A stretch of 64,000 nt of DNA from Desulfofundulus salinus. Its GTDB lineage: Bacteria > Bacillota > Desulfotomaculia > Desulfotomaculales > Desulfovirgulaceae. The DNA is taken from positions 2,044,472 to 2,108,471 of the forward strand of contig NZ_RBWE01000001.1 in NCBI RefSeq assembly GCF_003627965.1, written 5' to 3'. Shown here one piece after another: positions 27,013 to 35,473 of this stretch (the stretch's first letter is position 1; every line of letters starts with the position of its first letter). The position numbers and the translations under genes were made by a program. Under the pieces are notes generated by a model. It was given only the letters and a program-made list of their open reading frames with translations. It was not told the DNA's origin and searched no databases.

Positions 27013-27126
27013 TTAATGATAGCCCGAAAGATCCCGAGCCACCGAAGCAAGTATGGCACCGGCATCGATTGTTTTGGGTAATAACTTTTCCCGATCACGC
27101 TGCAGACGAAAATATGTTGCTTGCAT
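27013..27126 (-). CDS. Possible 37-residue small protein or gene remnant
   Basis: In the 316-base gap 26894-27209, a minus-strand frame from ATG 27126 to a TAA at 27013 encodes 37 residues with a protein-like stretch (KTIDAGAILASVARDLSGYH). No ribosome site precedes it. It could be a small gene, the tail of a lost gene, or chance. A TATGATAAAAT stretch at 27165-27175 is a possible promoter for the plus-strand gene at 27210. Confidence 0.25.
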   Translation of the reverse strand: MQATYFRLQRDREKLLPKTIDAGAILASVARDLSGYH

Positions 27127-27209
27127 TCAATTTTCGATACTTTTGTGTCTTTAGCTCATTTAGATATGATAAAATAGCAGGTAGAGATGTGGAAGCGAGG
27201 TGAACCTCA

Positions 27210-27467
27210 TTGAGTGACCCCAAAGCGCCAGTTCAGGAAAATCGCCCCAATTGCCCGCCCTGCTACCACCCGGTACCGGTAGGCTCCCGGGGAGAGATAT
27301 GCGTACGCTATGGCTGCTCTCCCAGTTGTGCCGTTTGTCCGCTGGCCAGGGTTAAAAATACACCGGCATGCTTCCAGAGCCTGCCCGGCTTTCCCGAGTA
27401 TTGTATTTCCGAATATTTTATTCCCGAGTGCAAGCGGTTTTGCAAGTATGCCGTTACGGAAATATGA
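27210..27467 (+). CDS. Small cysteine-rich protein
   Basis: An 85-residue protein with ten cysteines, including CPPC, CSPSCAVC and CKRFC spacings that suggest metal binding. TTG 27210 follows GAGGTGA. No signal peptide or known family is recognised. It stands alone between the XRE-S24 gene and a convergent small membrane gene. Confidence 0.6.
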   Translation: MSDPKAPVQENRPNCPPCYHPVPVGSRGEICVRYGCSPSCAVCPLARVKNTPACFQSLPGFPEYCISEYFIPECKRFCKYAVTEI

Positions 27468-27478
27468 TAACTAATCAT

Positions 27479-27670
27479 CTAAAAAAGTCCGGGGAAAGCT
27501 GGATGGACGGGATTTAAATAATTAATTAAAGAATAGATGCCGATTAAAAGAAACAGGCCCGCCACCCAGAAGATCACTATTTTCCGGTGGTTCCAGGTTG
27601 TAAAGTCCCACAGGTAAAAATACAAAAGCATATACGGGCACAGGAACAGGAAGAGCCAGGTGATATCCAC
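27479..27670 (-). CDS. Small membrane protein
   Basis: A 63-residue protein with two hydrophobic helices (about 5-22 and 30-52) separated by DFTTWNHRK. GTG 27670 follows AGGGGGTG; a GTG at 27679 is an alternative. It resembles phospholipase-D-nuclease N-domain or YrhC-like small membrane proteins only in topology. No function assigned. Confidence 0.5.
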   Translation of the reverse strand: MDITWLFLFLCPYMLLYFYLWDFTTWNHRKIVIFWVAGLFLLIGIYSLINYLNPVHPAFPGLF

Positions 27671-27884
27671 AAGCCCCACCCCCTATTCTTGCGTTACCAG
27701 ACTACCCGGGCGCGTTCGTTCACTGCCCCTGTTCGCCAGGCATGGGTTCAATATACCTAACCCTAATTATACTATATCATTTTCAAAACAGGGGGACGCA
27801 TGTAAAAAAGCAGGCTGTTTTCGGTGGTTACCCAGCCTGCTTTCCTGCTCTTGCCCACAAGCGAAAAATTGCGCCACCGTATGG

Positions 27885-28667
27885 TTAACGTCCCTGGAAT
27901 TGCGGCTTGCGCTTGTTTAAAAAGGCCGCAATACCTTCTTCCCGGTCGGCCGTGGCAAATACCAGCCCGAAAAGATCCGCCTCGTGGGCCAGGGCCTTTT
28001 CCAGGTCCATTTCCAGTCCTTCATTCACGGCTTCCTTGGTCAACCTTACAGCCACCGGTCCCCGGGCGGCAATGCGTTCGGCCATCCCCCGGCAAAAGTT
28101 AAGCAGCTCCTCAGCCGGAACCACATGATTCACCAGGCCGATGCGCCTGGCGGTTTCGGCATCAAACATGTCCGCCGTAAACAAAATCTCCTTGGCCAGG
28201 CCGGGGTTGACCAGTCTGGTTAAACGCTGGGTTCCGCCGAAACCGGCAATTAAACCAAGATTCACCTCTGGTTGACCGAATTTAGCCTTTTCCGAGGCGA
28301 TGCGAATATCACAGGCCATGGCCAGTTCGCACCCACCGCCCAGGGCAAAGCCATTGACGGCAGCAATTACCGGTTTAGGCAGGTTTTCAATCTTGCTCAA
28401 AACTTTCTGTCCCAACCGGGCAAAATCCTTAGCCTCCAGGGGGGTCAGCTTGCTCATAAAGGCAATGTCTGCCCCGGCCACAAAGGCCTTCTCCCCCGCA
28501 CCGGTAATGATGATCACCCGCACCGCCGGGTCTGCCCCCAGCCCCTCAATGGCTCCGTCAATTTCGGTAAGCGTCTCGGCATTTAGAGCGTTCAACACCT
28601 GCGGCCGGTTGATGGTGAGTATGGCCACCGGGCCATCCTTTTCCACCAGGATATTATTCCAGGACAT
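27885..28667 (-). CDS. Enoyl-CoA hydratase / crotonase
   Basis: A 260-residue crotonase-fold enzyme that hydrates trans-2-enoyl-CoA. The oxyanion-hole loops are AGADIAFM and GFALGGGCELAMACD; the two catalytic Glu positions are kept (GCEL and QPEV), as is GFGGTQRL. ATG 28667 follows GGAGGTAGGAT. Last gene of the acyl-CoA dehydrogenase, etf scar, thiolase, dehydrogenase, crotonase series. Confidence 0.92.
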   Translation of the reverse strand: MSWNNILVEKDGPVAILTINRPQVLNALNAETLTEIDGAIEGLGADPAVRVIIITGAGEKAFVAGADIAFMSKLTPLEAKDFARLGQKVLSKIENLPKPVIAAVNGFALGGGCELAMACDIRIASEKAKFGQPEVNLGLIAGFGGTQRLTRLVNPGLAKEILFTADMFDAETARRIGLVNHVVPAEELLNFCRGMAERIAARGPVAVRLTKEAVNEGLEMDLEKALAHEADLFGLVFATADREEGIAAFLNKRKPQFQGR

Positions 28668-28707
28668 TATCCTACCTCCTCTGTTCCGCAAACCTTCAGG
28701 TCAGAAG

Positions 28708-29562
28708 TCACTGGTTGTAAACGTAGAATCCCCGACCGGTCTTACGGCCCAGCCAGCCGGCGGCTACGTATTTTCTCAGGAGGGGACAGGGACGGTACTT
28801 GCTGTCACCCAGCTCCCTGTGCAGCACTTCCAAAATGTAAAGACAGGTATCCAGCCCAATGAGATCCGCCAGGGCCAGGGGTCCCATGGGATGGTTCATA
28901 CCCAGTTTCATCACCTGGTCTACTGCTTCGGGAGTGGCTATTCCTTCGTAAACGCAGAAAATAGCTTCATTAATCATCGGCAGGAGCACCCGGTTGGATA
29001 CAAAACCCGGAGCATCGTTGACCTCCACGGGCACCTTGCCCATGCGTTCACTCATGGCCTTGACCACCGCAAAGGTTTCATCGGAGGTAGCCAGTCCACG
29101 GATAACTTCTACCAGCTTCATTACCGGTACCGGGTTCATAAAGTGCATGCCGATGACCTTTTCCGGCCTTTTCGTTGCCGCGGCAATCTGGGTTATGGGC
29201 AGGGACGAGGTGTTGGTGGCCAGGATGGTGTGGGCGGGGCAAATTTCATCCAGTTGTTTAAAAATGCTGGATTTCACTTCCATATTTTCTATAGCCGCTT
29301 CAATGACCAGGTCCACATCTTTAGCATCGGCCAGACTTGTGGAAGGTGTAATGCGCGCGAGGATTTCTGCCTTTTGATCTTCCTGCAACCTCCCTTTGCT
29401 CACATCCCGGCTCAGGTTCTTTTCGATATTGCTCAGGCCCCGTTGAACAAATTCGTCTTTAATGTCATTTAAAATGACCTGGCAGCCGGCCACTGCCGCC
29501 ACCTGGGCAATGCCCGAACCCATCTGGCCGGCACCGACAACCATTACCTTTTGTACATCCAT
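28708..29562 (-). CDS. hbd: 3-hydroxybutyryl-CoA dehydrogenase
   Basis: A 284-residue NAD(P)-dependent 3-hydroxyacyl-CoA dehydrogenase. The nucleotide loop is [11 protein letters not shown]. The catalytic His lies in [16 protein letters not shown] and the catalytic-region Asn in [13 protein letters not shown]. Length is typical of the short clostridial form. It follows the thiolase by 18 bases and precedes the crotonase, forming a butyryl-type oxidation or synthesis module. Confidence 0.93.
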   Translation of the reverse strand: MDVQKVMVVGAGQMGSGIAQVAAVAGCQVILNDIKDEFVQRGLSNIEKNLSRDVSKGRLQEDQKAEILARITPSTSLADAKDVDLVIEAAIENMEVKSSIFKQLDEICPAHTILATNTSSLPITQIAAATKRPEKVIGMHFMNPVPVMKLVEVIRGLATSDETFAVVKAMSERMGKVPVEVNDAPGFVSNRVLLPMINEAIFCVYEGIATPEAVDQVMKLGMNHPMGPLALADLIGLDTCLYILEVLHRELGDSKYRPCPLLRKYVAAGWLGRKTGRGFYVYNQ

Positions 29563-29580
29563 AAATCTCCTAAACCTCCC

Positions 29581-30873
29581 CTAAATATTTTCTACAATCA
29601 TGGCCATCCCCTGGCCCCCGCCAATGCACATGGTCACCAGGCCGGTGCTAAGATTTCTTCTCTTCATTTCGTGCATAATGGTGACCACCAGCCTGGCCCC
29701 CGTGCAGCCTATGGGATGACCCAGAGAAATGCCGCTGCCCAACGGGTTGGTTTTTTCCAGGGTGAGGCCAAGTTCCCTCATACAGGCCAGGGCCTGTGCG
29801 GCAAAGGCTTCATTCAGTTCCACCACGTCTATATCCTGGATGGTAAGTCCCGCCTTTTTCAGGGCTTTTCTGACGGCCGGAACCGGCCCGATGCCCATGT
29901 AGGCCGGGTCCACCCCGCCGGAAGCGCAGGCTTTAATCGCCACCCAGGGCTTTAGCCCCAGCTCCTTCGCCTTCTCCCGGGACATCAGCACCACTGCCGC
30001 TGCGGCGTCATTTATGCCCGAGGCGTTGCCCGCGGTCACTGTTCCATCGGGCCGGAAGACCGGGCGCAATTTAGCCATCTTTTCCATACTGGTATCCATG
30101 GGCCGCTCGTCGGTGTCAAAGACTGCCGGCTCGCCTTTCTTCTGGGGCAGGGGTACGGGCACAATTTCTTCTTTAAAAAGCCCTTCTTTAATGGCTGCCC
30201 TGGCCCGCTGGTGGCTGAGCAGGCCCAACTCATCCTGTTCCTGGCGGGTGATTCCGTATTTAGCGGCGATGTTTTCCGCAGTATTACCCATGTGGTAGCC
30301 GTAGAAAATTTCCCACAGCCCATCGTAAACCATCAGGTCAATGCATTCGCCTTTGGCGTTGACATCCATCCGGTATCCCCAGCGGGCCCGGGGCAGGATA
30401 TAAGGCGCCTGGCTCATATTCTCCATACCACCGGCCACCACCACCTCCGCCTCGCCGGCCATGATGGCCTGGGCGCCCAGGGCAATGGCTTTTAAGCCCG
30501 AACCGCAAACCTTGTTTACCGTAAAGGCGTTGGATTCTTTGGGAATGCCGGCATAAATGGCGGCCTGGCGGGCGGTGTTTTGGCCGCTGCCACCCTGGAG
30601 CACATGCCCCATAATGACTTCGTCAACCTGTACTTCCTGCAGGGAGTCATCCCAGTCATAGCAGTTTTGCTCCAAATCCGTTACCGGTTCACCTTTCAGG
30701 GCGTCGGGGCCATAATTTAAAAGCTCCTGGCTGGAGACGGGCCTTAAACCGGCCCGTTTTAAGGCTTCTTTAATTACCAGACTGCCCAGCTTGACCACCG
30801 GCACATCCTTTAAGGAACCGCCAAAGGCGCCGATGGCCGTACGCACCCCGCTAACTATAACCACTTCTTTCAC
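29581..30873 (-). CDS. Acetyl-CoA C-acyltransferase (thiolase) with N-terminal insertion
   Basis: A 430-residue thiolase that cleaves or forms 3-ketoacyl-CoA. The nucleophile Cys lies in NKVCGSGLKAI, the catalytic His in GHPIGCTGARL, and the second Cys in CIGGGQGMAM. It is about 35 residues longer than usual because of an insertion at about residues 42-80 (between LKRAGLRP and VDEVIMGHVLQGG). A GTG start at 30873. The etf scar lies 13 bases upstream. Confidence 0.9.
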   Translation of the reverse strand: MKEVVIVSGVRTAIGAFGGSLKDVPVVKLGSLVIKEALKRAGLRPVSSQELLNYGPDALKGEPVTDLEQNCYDWDDSLQEVQVDEVIMGHVLQGGSGQNTARQAAIYAGIPKESNAFTVNKVCGSGLKAIALGAQAIMAGEAEVVVAGGMENMSQAPYILPRARWGYRMDVNAKGECIDLMVYDGLWEIFYGYHMGNTAENIAAKYGITRQEQDELGLLSHQRARAAIKEGLFKEEIVPVPLPQKKGEPAVFDTDERPMDTSMEKMAKLRPVFRPDGTVTAGNASGINDAAAAVVLMSREKAKELGLKPWVAIKACASGGVDPAYMGIGPVPAVRKALKKAGLTIQDIDVVELNEAFAAQALACMRELGLTLEKTNPLGSGISLGHPIGCTGARLVVTIMHEMKRRNLSTGLVTMCIGGGQGMAMIVENI

Positions 30874-30886
30874 CGGTGCTCATCTC

Positions 30887-31116
30887 CTAACATTCTTTTT
30901 CTTTCCCGAGGAGCTTTCTGAACTCCCGTGTGAGCAGGGGTACCACCTCAAAGAGGTCACCCACAATCCCGTAATCGGCCACCTTGAAGATATTGGCTTC
31001 CGGGTCCTTGTTTATAGCCACAATCACCTTGGATGAGCCCATATTTTGCCCTGCGCGTCGAGGGTGATTTTGGCTTCCGTGTCAAAGGTTTGTTTGGTGA
31101 ATACTACTACCTTCAT
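30887..31116 (-). pseudogene. etfB::etfA deletion scar
   Basis: From ATG 31116 the minus strand reads like an EtfB N-terminus ([20 protein letters not shown]) for about 25 codons, then ends at a TGA (31024-31026) in a different context. In another frame the sequence to the TAG at 30887-30889 reads like the last 50 residues of EtfA ([20 protein letters not shown], then [14 protein letters not shown]). The join is near 31038-31050. An internal deletion that removed most of etfB and etfA is the simplest reading. The flanking genes are intact. Confidence 0.85.
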
Positions 31117-31136
31117 CTTCCCCCTCCTTGCATCAG

Positions 31137-32282
31137 CTATTTGAGCAGATAGTTAGCAATGACAATGCGCTGTACCTCACTGGTACCTTCATAAATTTCC
31201 GTAATCTTGGCATCGCGCATCATGCGCTCCACGGGGTACTCCCGGGTATAACCGTAACCGCCGTGAATCTGTACCGCCTTAGTGGTCACCCACATGGCCA
31301 CTTCCGAGGCATAAAGCTTGGCCATGGCCGACTCCTTACCGTAGGACAGCTTGTTGTCTTTCAAAAAGGCAGCCTGATAAACCAGCAGGCGGGCGGCTTC
31401 AATACGGGTGGCCATATCGGCCAGCATCCAGGCAATGCCCTGATTGGCACAAATGGGCCGGCCAAATTGCTCCCGCACCTTACTGTAAGCCAGGGCCTGC
31501 TCGAAGGCCCCCTGGGCAATCCCCAGGGCCTGGGCGGCAATACCAATCCGCCCGCCGTCCAAAGTGGCCATGGCAATTTTAAAGCCTTCACCCTCTTTGC
31601 CCAGCATATTTTCTTTGGGGATACGGCAATTATCAAAAACCAGTTCGTAGGTATAGGAGGCCCGGATACCCATCTTGTGCTCCTTCTTGCCAAAGGCAAA
31701 TCCCGGCGTACCCTTTTCCACAATAAAAGCGGTTGTACCCCGGTGTTTCTTGCTCATATCCGGATCCGTGCGGGCAATAACAACGTAAACGTCCGCCCGC
31801 CCACCATTGGTAATAAAAATCTTGGTTCCATTGAGCACGTACTCATCCCCGTCCCGCACGGCGCTTAATTTTACCGCCCCGGCATCGGAACCCGCAGAGG
31901 GCTCGGTCAGACCCAGAGCCCCAATTTTTTTCCCTTCCGCCAGGGGAACCAGGTATTTACTCTTCTGCTCCTCGGTGCCAAAAGCGTAGATGGGCCAGCT
32001 ACACAGGGAGGTATGGGCCGAGATCAGCACCCCGGTGGAAGCACAAACCCGGCTCAATTCCTCCACCGCAATGGCATAACTGAGGTTGTCCATACCCGCT
32101 CCACCATACTCTTCGGGAAAGGGAATGCCGGTTAAACCCATCTCGGCCATCTTATCCCAAAGGGACCAGTCGTACTCTTCCGTTTCATCCATTTCGGCCG
32201 CCTTGGGAGCCACCTCGTTCTCGGCAAAGTCGCGTACGGTCTGGCGCAGCAATTGTTGTTCTTCCGTAAGCACAAAGTTCAT
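31137..32282 (-). CDS. Acyl-CoA dehydrogenase
   Basis: A 381-residue FAD enzyme oxidising acyl-CoA to enoyl-CoA. N-terminal helical part ([14 protein letters not shown]), FAD-binding loop [11 protein letters not shown], and C-terminal [10 protein letters not shown], which holds the catalytic Glu of the short/medium-chain class. ATG 32282 was chosen over a longer frame to 32309 because GGGGAGAG precedes it. Its natural electron acceptor EtfAB should be encoded next, but only a scar remains there. Confidence 0.93.
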   Translation of the reverse strand: MNFVLTEEQQLLRQTVRDFAENEVAPKAAEMDETEEYDWSLWDKMAEMGLTGIPFPEEYGGAGMDNLSYAIAVEELSRVCASTGVLISAHTSLCSWPIYAFGTEEQKSKYLVPLAEGKKIGALGLTEPSAGSDAGAVKLSAVRDGDEYVLNGTKIFITNGGRADVYVVIARTDPDMSKKHRGTTAFIVEKGTPGFAFGKKEHKMGIRASYTYELVFDNCRIPKENMLGKEGEGFKIAMATLDGGRIGIAAQALGIAQGAFEQALAYSKVREQFGRPICANQGIAWMLADMATRIEAARLLVYQAAFLKDNKLSYGKESAMAKLYASEVAMWVTTKAVQIHGGYGYTREYPVERMMRDAKITEIYEGTSEVQRIVIANYLLK

Positions 32283-32700
32283 AAATCTCTCCCCTTTTTC
32301 TATTCTCAACTTTTAATTTGAACACCTTTCCCCCATAAAAAACTTTTTGATAACCGCTGGCCCGGTTAAAGAATGTAACCAGTCTCCTTTGCAAGCGCCG
32401 TGCCTGACTTTTTAGAAAACTCTAACTTGACCTGCAAGGGCAGCAATTCCAACAACCTGTAAACCTTTCCTCAACAGAAATGAGGGATAAAACGTGCCTT
32501 CGCCATAGACATTGGGTGCCGCCTGAAATACCGGGATGGATGGAAAAGGTTTACGTAACCGGGCCGCCAAACTGGTGTTTACATAAGTAAACATGACCAG
32601 CCCACAGCTAGACATCCGGCTTTTGGGTCCGGTCAGGTTTGTACCATTGTTCTCTTAGTAGCATATTCTTTTTTTCAGCAAGAATCAAGAACACATGGAT
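32283..32700. other. Intergenic gap without a clear gene
   Basis: Between the acyl-CoA dehydrogenase start and the terminator of the acyl-CoA synthetase. A 67-codon minus-strand frame at 32412-32615 contains FYPSFLLRKGLQVVGIAALA but has no ribosome site or recognised family. No RNA gene or convincing promoter was identified. Confidence 0.4.
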
Positions 32701-32728
32701 AAAGGCCGGGCAATTTTTCCCGGCCTTT
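32701..32728 (-). terminator. Terminator of the acyl-CoA synthetase gene
   Basis: A 10-bp stem AAAGGCCGGG / CCCGGCCTTT lies 12 bases after the stop codon of the minus-strand gene. The T tract is short. Confidence 0.7.
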
Positions 32729-32740
32729 GCTTTCTCGTAA

Positions 32741-34375
32741 TTACCTGTGCTTACCGGCCCACTCCCGTTCCCGCAACTCCACCCGCCGAATCTTACCGCT
32801 GATAGTTTTAGGCAGTGATTCCACAAATTCAACCTTCCGCGGGTACTTATAAGGTGCGGTAATCTTCTTAACATGCTCCTGCAGTTCTTTTACCAGTTTG
32901 TCGGAGGGCTGATAACCCGGTGCCAGCACCACAAAAGCCTTCACTACCTCGCCGCGAATCTCGTCGGGGCTGGATACCACGGCCGATTCGGCCACCGCCG
33001 GGTGTTCCAAAAGGGCGCTTTCCACTTCAAAGGGACCAATACGATAACCCGCGGCCAGGATTACGTCATCGGCGCGCCCCACAAACCAGAAGTAGCCATC
33101 CTCATCTCTGTATGCCCGGTCACCGGTGATGTACCAGTCACCACGGTATACGCTGGCCGTTTTTTCGGGATTCTTCCAGTACTCCTTGAAGAGCCCCACC
33201 GGACGTCCGGGTTTTACCCTTACGGCCACATCCCCTTCGGTGTTGGGCGGCAGGATATTGCCTTCCTCGTCAATAACCTGGACGTCAAAGCCGGGGGAAG
33301 GTTTACCCATGGAGCCGAAACGGGGCTCAATACAGGGGAAGCTGCCACACAGCAGCACCGATTCGGTCTGGCCGTAACCATCACGGATGATTAAACCGGT
33401 AGCTTCTTTCCAGATTTCAATAACCTCCGGGTTCAGGGGCTCACCGGCACCCACACAGTGGCGCAGGGTGGGGAACTTGTACTGGCTCAAATCTTCCAGC
33501 ACAATCATCCGGTAATTGGTCGGCGCTCCGCAAAGGGTGGTGATGGGATATTTCTGCAGCAGCTCCAGGGTTTTCTTGGGGCTAAAACGGGAAGTATGGT
33601 GGACAAATATGGCCGCTCCCATATTCCAGGGACCATAGAAGCTGCTCCAGGCCGCCTTGGCCCAACCCGTATCGCTTAAATTCCAGTGCAGATCATCCGG
33701 GCGCAGGTCCAGCCAGTATTTTCCGGTAACGATATGCCCAATGGGGTAACTGGCATGGGTATGCACTGTCATCTTTGGATAGCCCGTAGTTCCCGAGGTG
33801 AAGTACAAAATGGCGTTGTCATCACTCCTGGTATTTACCGTGGTAAAGTCGTCGCTGGCCCTGGCCACGGCTTCCTTATAATCCAGCCAGCCCTGCCGGG
33901 GCTCGCCAACGATAATGCGGGACTTTACCGTGGGGCATTCCCCAACAACCTCGTCTACCTTGGGAGCATTATCGTTATCGGTGATGACACAAACCGCTTC
34001 CGCCGTCTCCAGACGGTACTTGATGTCCTTGGCGGTCAGCTGGGTGGTGCCGGGGCTAATTACCACACCCAGGCGCAGGCAGGCCAGGTTGATCTCCCAC
34101 CACTCGATCAAACGGGGCAGGATGACCACCACCACATCGCCCTGTTTTACCCCCTGTTCCCGGAAGACGTTGGCTGCCCGTTTGGAAGCCCTGGAAAAGT
34201 CAAGAAAAGTCTTGCGCACCTCGTTGCCCTCATCGTCAACCCACAGCATGGCCAGCTTGCTGGGATCCTGGGCCCACTTATCAATGACATCCCGGGCAAA
34301 GTTAAAATACTCGGGCTTTTCCCATTTAAATTCTGCATAGGTTTTATCATAATCCACCATGTTGTGCTGGCTCAA
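32741..34375 (-). CDS. Acyl-CoA synthetase, AMP-forming (ACSM / medium-chain type)
   Basis: A 544-residue ANL ligase. P-loop YFTSGTTGYPKM, WNLSDTGWAKAAWS, GYGQTES, ITGDRAYRDEDGYFWFVGR and C-terminal TISGKIRR are all present. The SDTGWAKA stretch is typical of the ACSM/benzoate-CoA ligase-like group. TTG 34375 follows GGAGG by 8 bases and gives the conserved start; a longer frame to 34432 lacks a ribosome site. It would activate a medium- or branched-chain acid for the neighbouring beta-oxidation set. Confidence 0.9.
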   Translation of the reverse strand: MSQHNMVDYDKTYAEFKWEKPEYFNFARDVIDKWAQDPSKLAMLWVDDEGNEVRKTFLDFSRASKRAANVFREQGVKQGDVVVVILPRLIEWWEINLACLRLGVVISPGTTQLTAKDIKYRLETAEAVCVITDNDNAPKVDEVVGECPTVKSRIIVGEPRQGWLDYKEAVARASDDFTTVNTRSDDNAILYFTSGTTGYPKMTVHTHASYPIGHIVTGKYWLDLRPDDLHWNLSDTGWAKAAWSSFYGPWNMGAAIFVHHTSRFSPKKTLELLQKYPITTLCGAPTNYRMIVLEDLSQYKFPTLRHCVGAGEPLNPEVIEIWKEATGLIIRDGYGQTESVLLCGSFPCIEPRFGSMGKPSPGFDVQVIDEEGNILPPNTEGDVAVRVKPGRPVGLFKEYWKNPEKTASVYRGDWYITGDRAYRDEDGYFWFVGRADDVILAAGYRIGPFEVESALLEHPAVAESAVVSSPDEIRGEVVKAFVVLAPGYQPSDKLVKELQEHVKKITAPYKYPRKVEFVESLPKTISGKIRRVELREREWAGKHR

Positions 34376-34798
34376 CTTTGCTTCCTCCTTTAATGGATTA
34401 CCGGCCTCGTACCGGGGTATCCCCATTTTCAATTGAGCCGGGCGCGAGACCGCTCCATTATGGCCGTCCTAACAGGGGCAATCCCGCGACCGTGCTCTTT
34501 TGAGGGATTGTGCTACTACAGCTGCTCAAAACCATACCAGCCCGCGAAGTCGTTTTAGTACCCTTTGTCACCCCCTCCCGCCGATTGCCGAAAATTCTAC
34601 CATGCAATAATAACACCACAATTCTGACTTTTTACCTGGTAGTTGGTTAATTAGCGGAAGGGAACTGGTACCCAGGGACACACGCGTGAAAAAATTTGCA
34701 CGTATATCCAAAAGAGTTGGTGGGTTAAACCCCCAAAATGAGTTGTCGGTGTGTAAATTTTAATAGACATGTTTTTGAGCGTATCCAAGAAAAAAGAT
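34376..34798. other. Intergenic gap upstream of the acyl-CoA synthetase
   Basis: No gene with a plausible start is seen. A -24/-12 promoter matching the sigma-54 pattern was looked for because of the neighbouring activator remnant; the best candidate had the wrong spacing. Confidence 0.4.
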
Positions 34799-34924
34799 TT
34801 ACCCCTGTGCCTTTTTGGCCGCCACTATGACCTTTACCTGCTCCACAGTGCCAACATCTTCAAGACCGGTAATATCTCCCTTTATTTCCCCGCCGACGAC
34901 AATTTCCTTGAGCAGCCGGCGCAT
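34799..34924 (-). pseudogene. Short ORF, possible remnant
   Basis: A 41-residue frame (ATG 34924 to TAA at 34799-34801) reads as plausible protein (LLKEIVVGGEIKGDITGLED) but has no ribosome site, and lies next to a decayed regulator. It may be the leftover end of a lost gene. Family not recognised. Confidence 0.25.
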
Positions 34925-34987
34925 GATCTAGTTCCGTCTGCAACAGGGTAACCACCTCCTTCATACTGACATTTTCACTGACGGATT

Positions 34988-35335
34988 TTACCCTGACAAT
35001 ATCACAGACGGATCACAGGCCAGGGTTTTCCCCTGCCTGAAGGCCACCGTCACCTGGGCAAGAAACCCTTTTACATCGGGCAGCTGGTTCTCCCCTGCCA
35101 GAGCATGCAGGTGGGCGGGCAAATGGTGCGGTTGAATAACCTTTTCTTTATCCACCAGGTTAAAGGCCCGCTCCAAACAGTTCTCCAGCTCACGCACATT
35201 TCCCGGCCAGGTCAAGCATTTGAGGGCTCAGGCCGACAATATGATCCGCCGCAAAATGCTCCTTTTGAACCCTGGAGGAAAGTTTTGGGGGGTGATGTCT
35301 CACTGATTACCACCGGTCCTTCCTGAATAGAAAAA
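34988..35335 (-). pseudogene. Decayed sigma-54-dependent activator
   Basis: A frame with WPGNVRELENCLERAFNLV, the C-terminal end of the AAA+ domain of sigma-54 activators, is read at 34988-35215. The preceding GLSPQMLD stretch that should join it lies in another frame just upstream, so there is a frameshift. The AAA+ core and the Fis-type HTH are absent. It is a fragment of a lost regulator, perhaps once of the adjacent acyl-CoA synthetase. The gap to 35437 shows no other gene. Confidence 0.7.
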
Positions 35336-35437
35336 TTAAGAGGCGCCAGAGCAACTGGTTGGCTTTCGGGAAAGGGAATTTGAATTGATTAACTACTCTT
35401 AATATTGTAACACCCCCCTGGTGTAAACTTAAAAAGC

Positions 35438-35465
35438 AAAGGCCATCCAACGGGGGATGGCCTTT
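35438..35465 (-). terminator. Terminator of glgA
   Basis: An 11-bp stem AAAGGCCATCC / GGATGGCCTTT lies just after the glgA stop and is followed on the minus strand by TTTGCTTTTT. Confidence 0.8.
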
Positions 35466-35473
35466 GCGTGCTT

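Noticed and set aside
28300..29472. 390-residue plus-strand frame over crotonase and dehydrogenase genes
   Set aside because: It reads across two well-supported minus-strand genes in antisense and has no domain.
31128..31868. 246-residue plus-strand frame antisense to the acyl-CoA dehydrogenase
   Set aside because: Mirror of a strong gene; composition is that of an antisense shadow.
34376..34798. Possible -24/-12 (sigma-54) promoter near the acyl-CoA synthetase
   Set aside because: The best GG...GC pair is spaced by 11 rather than 10 bases and other positions do not fit.
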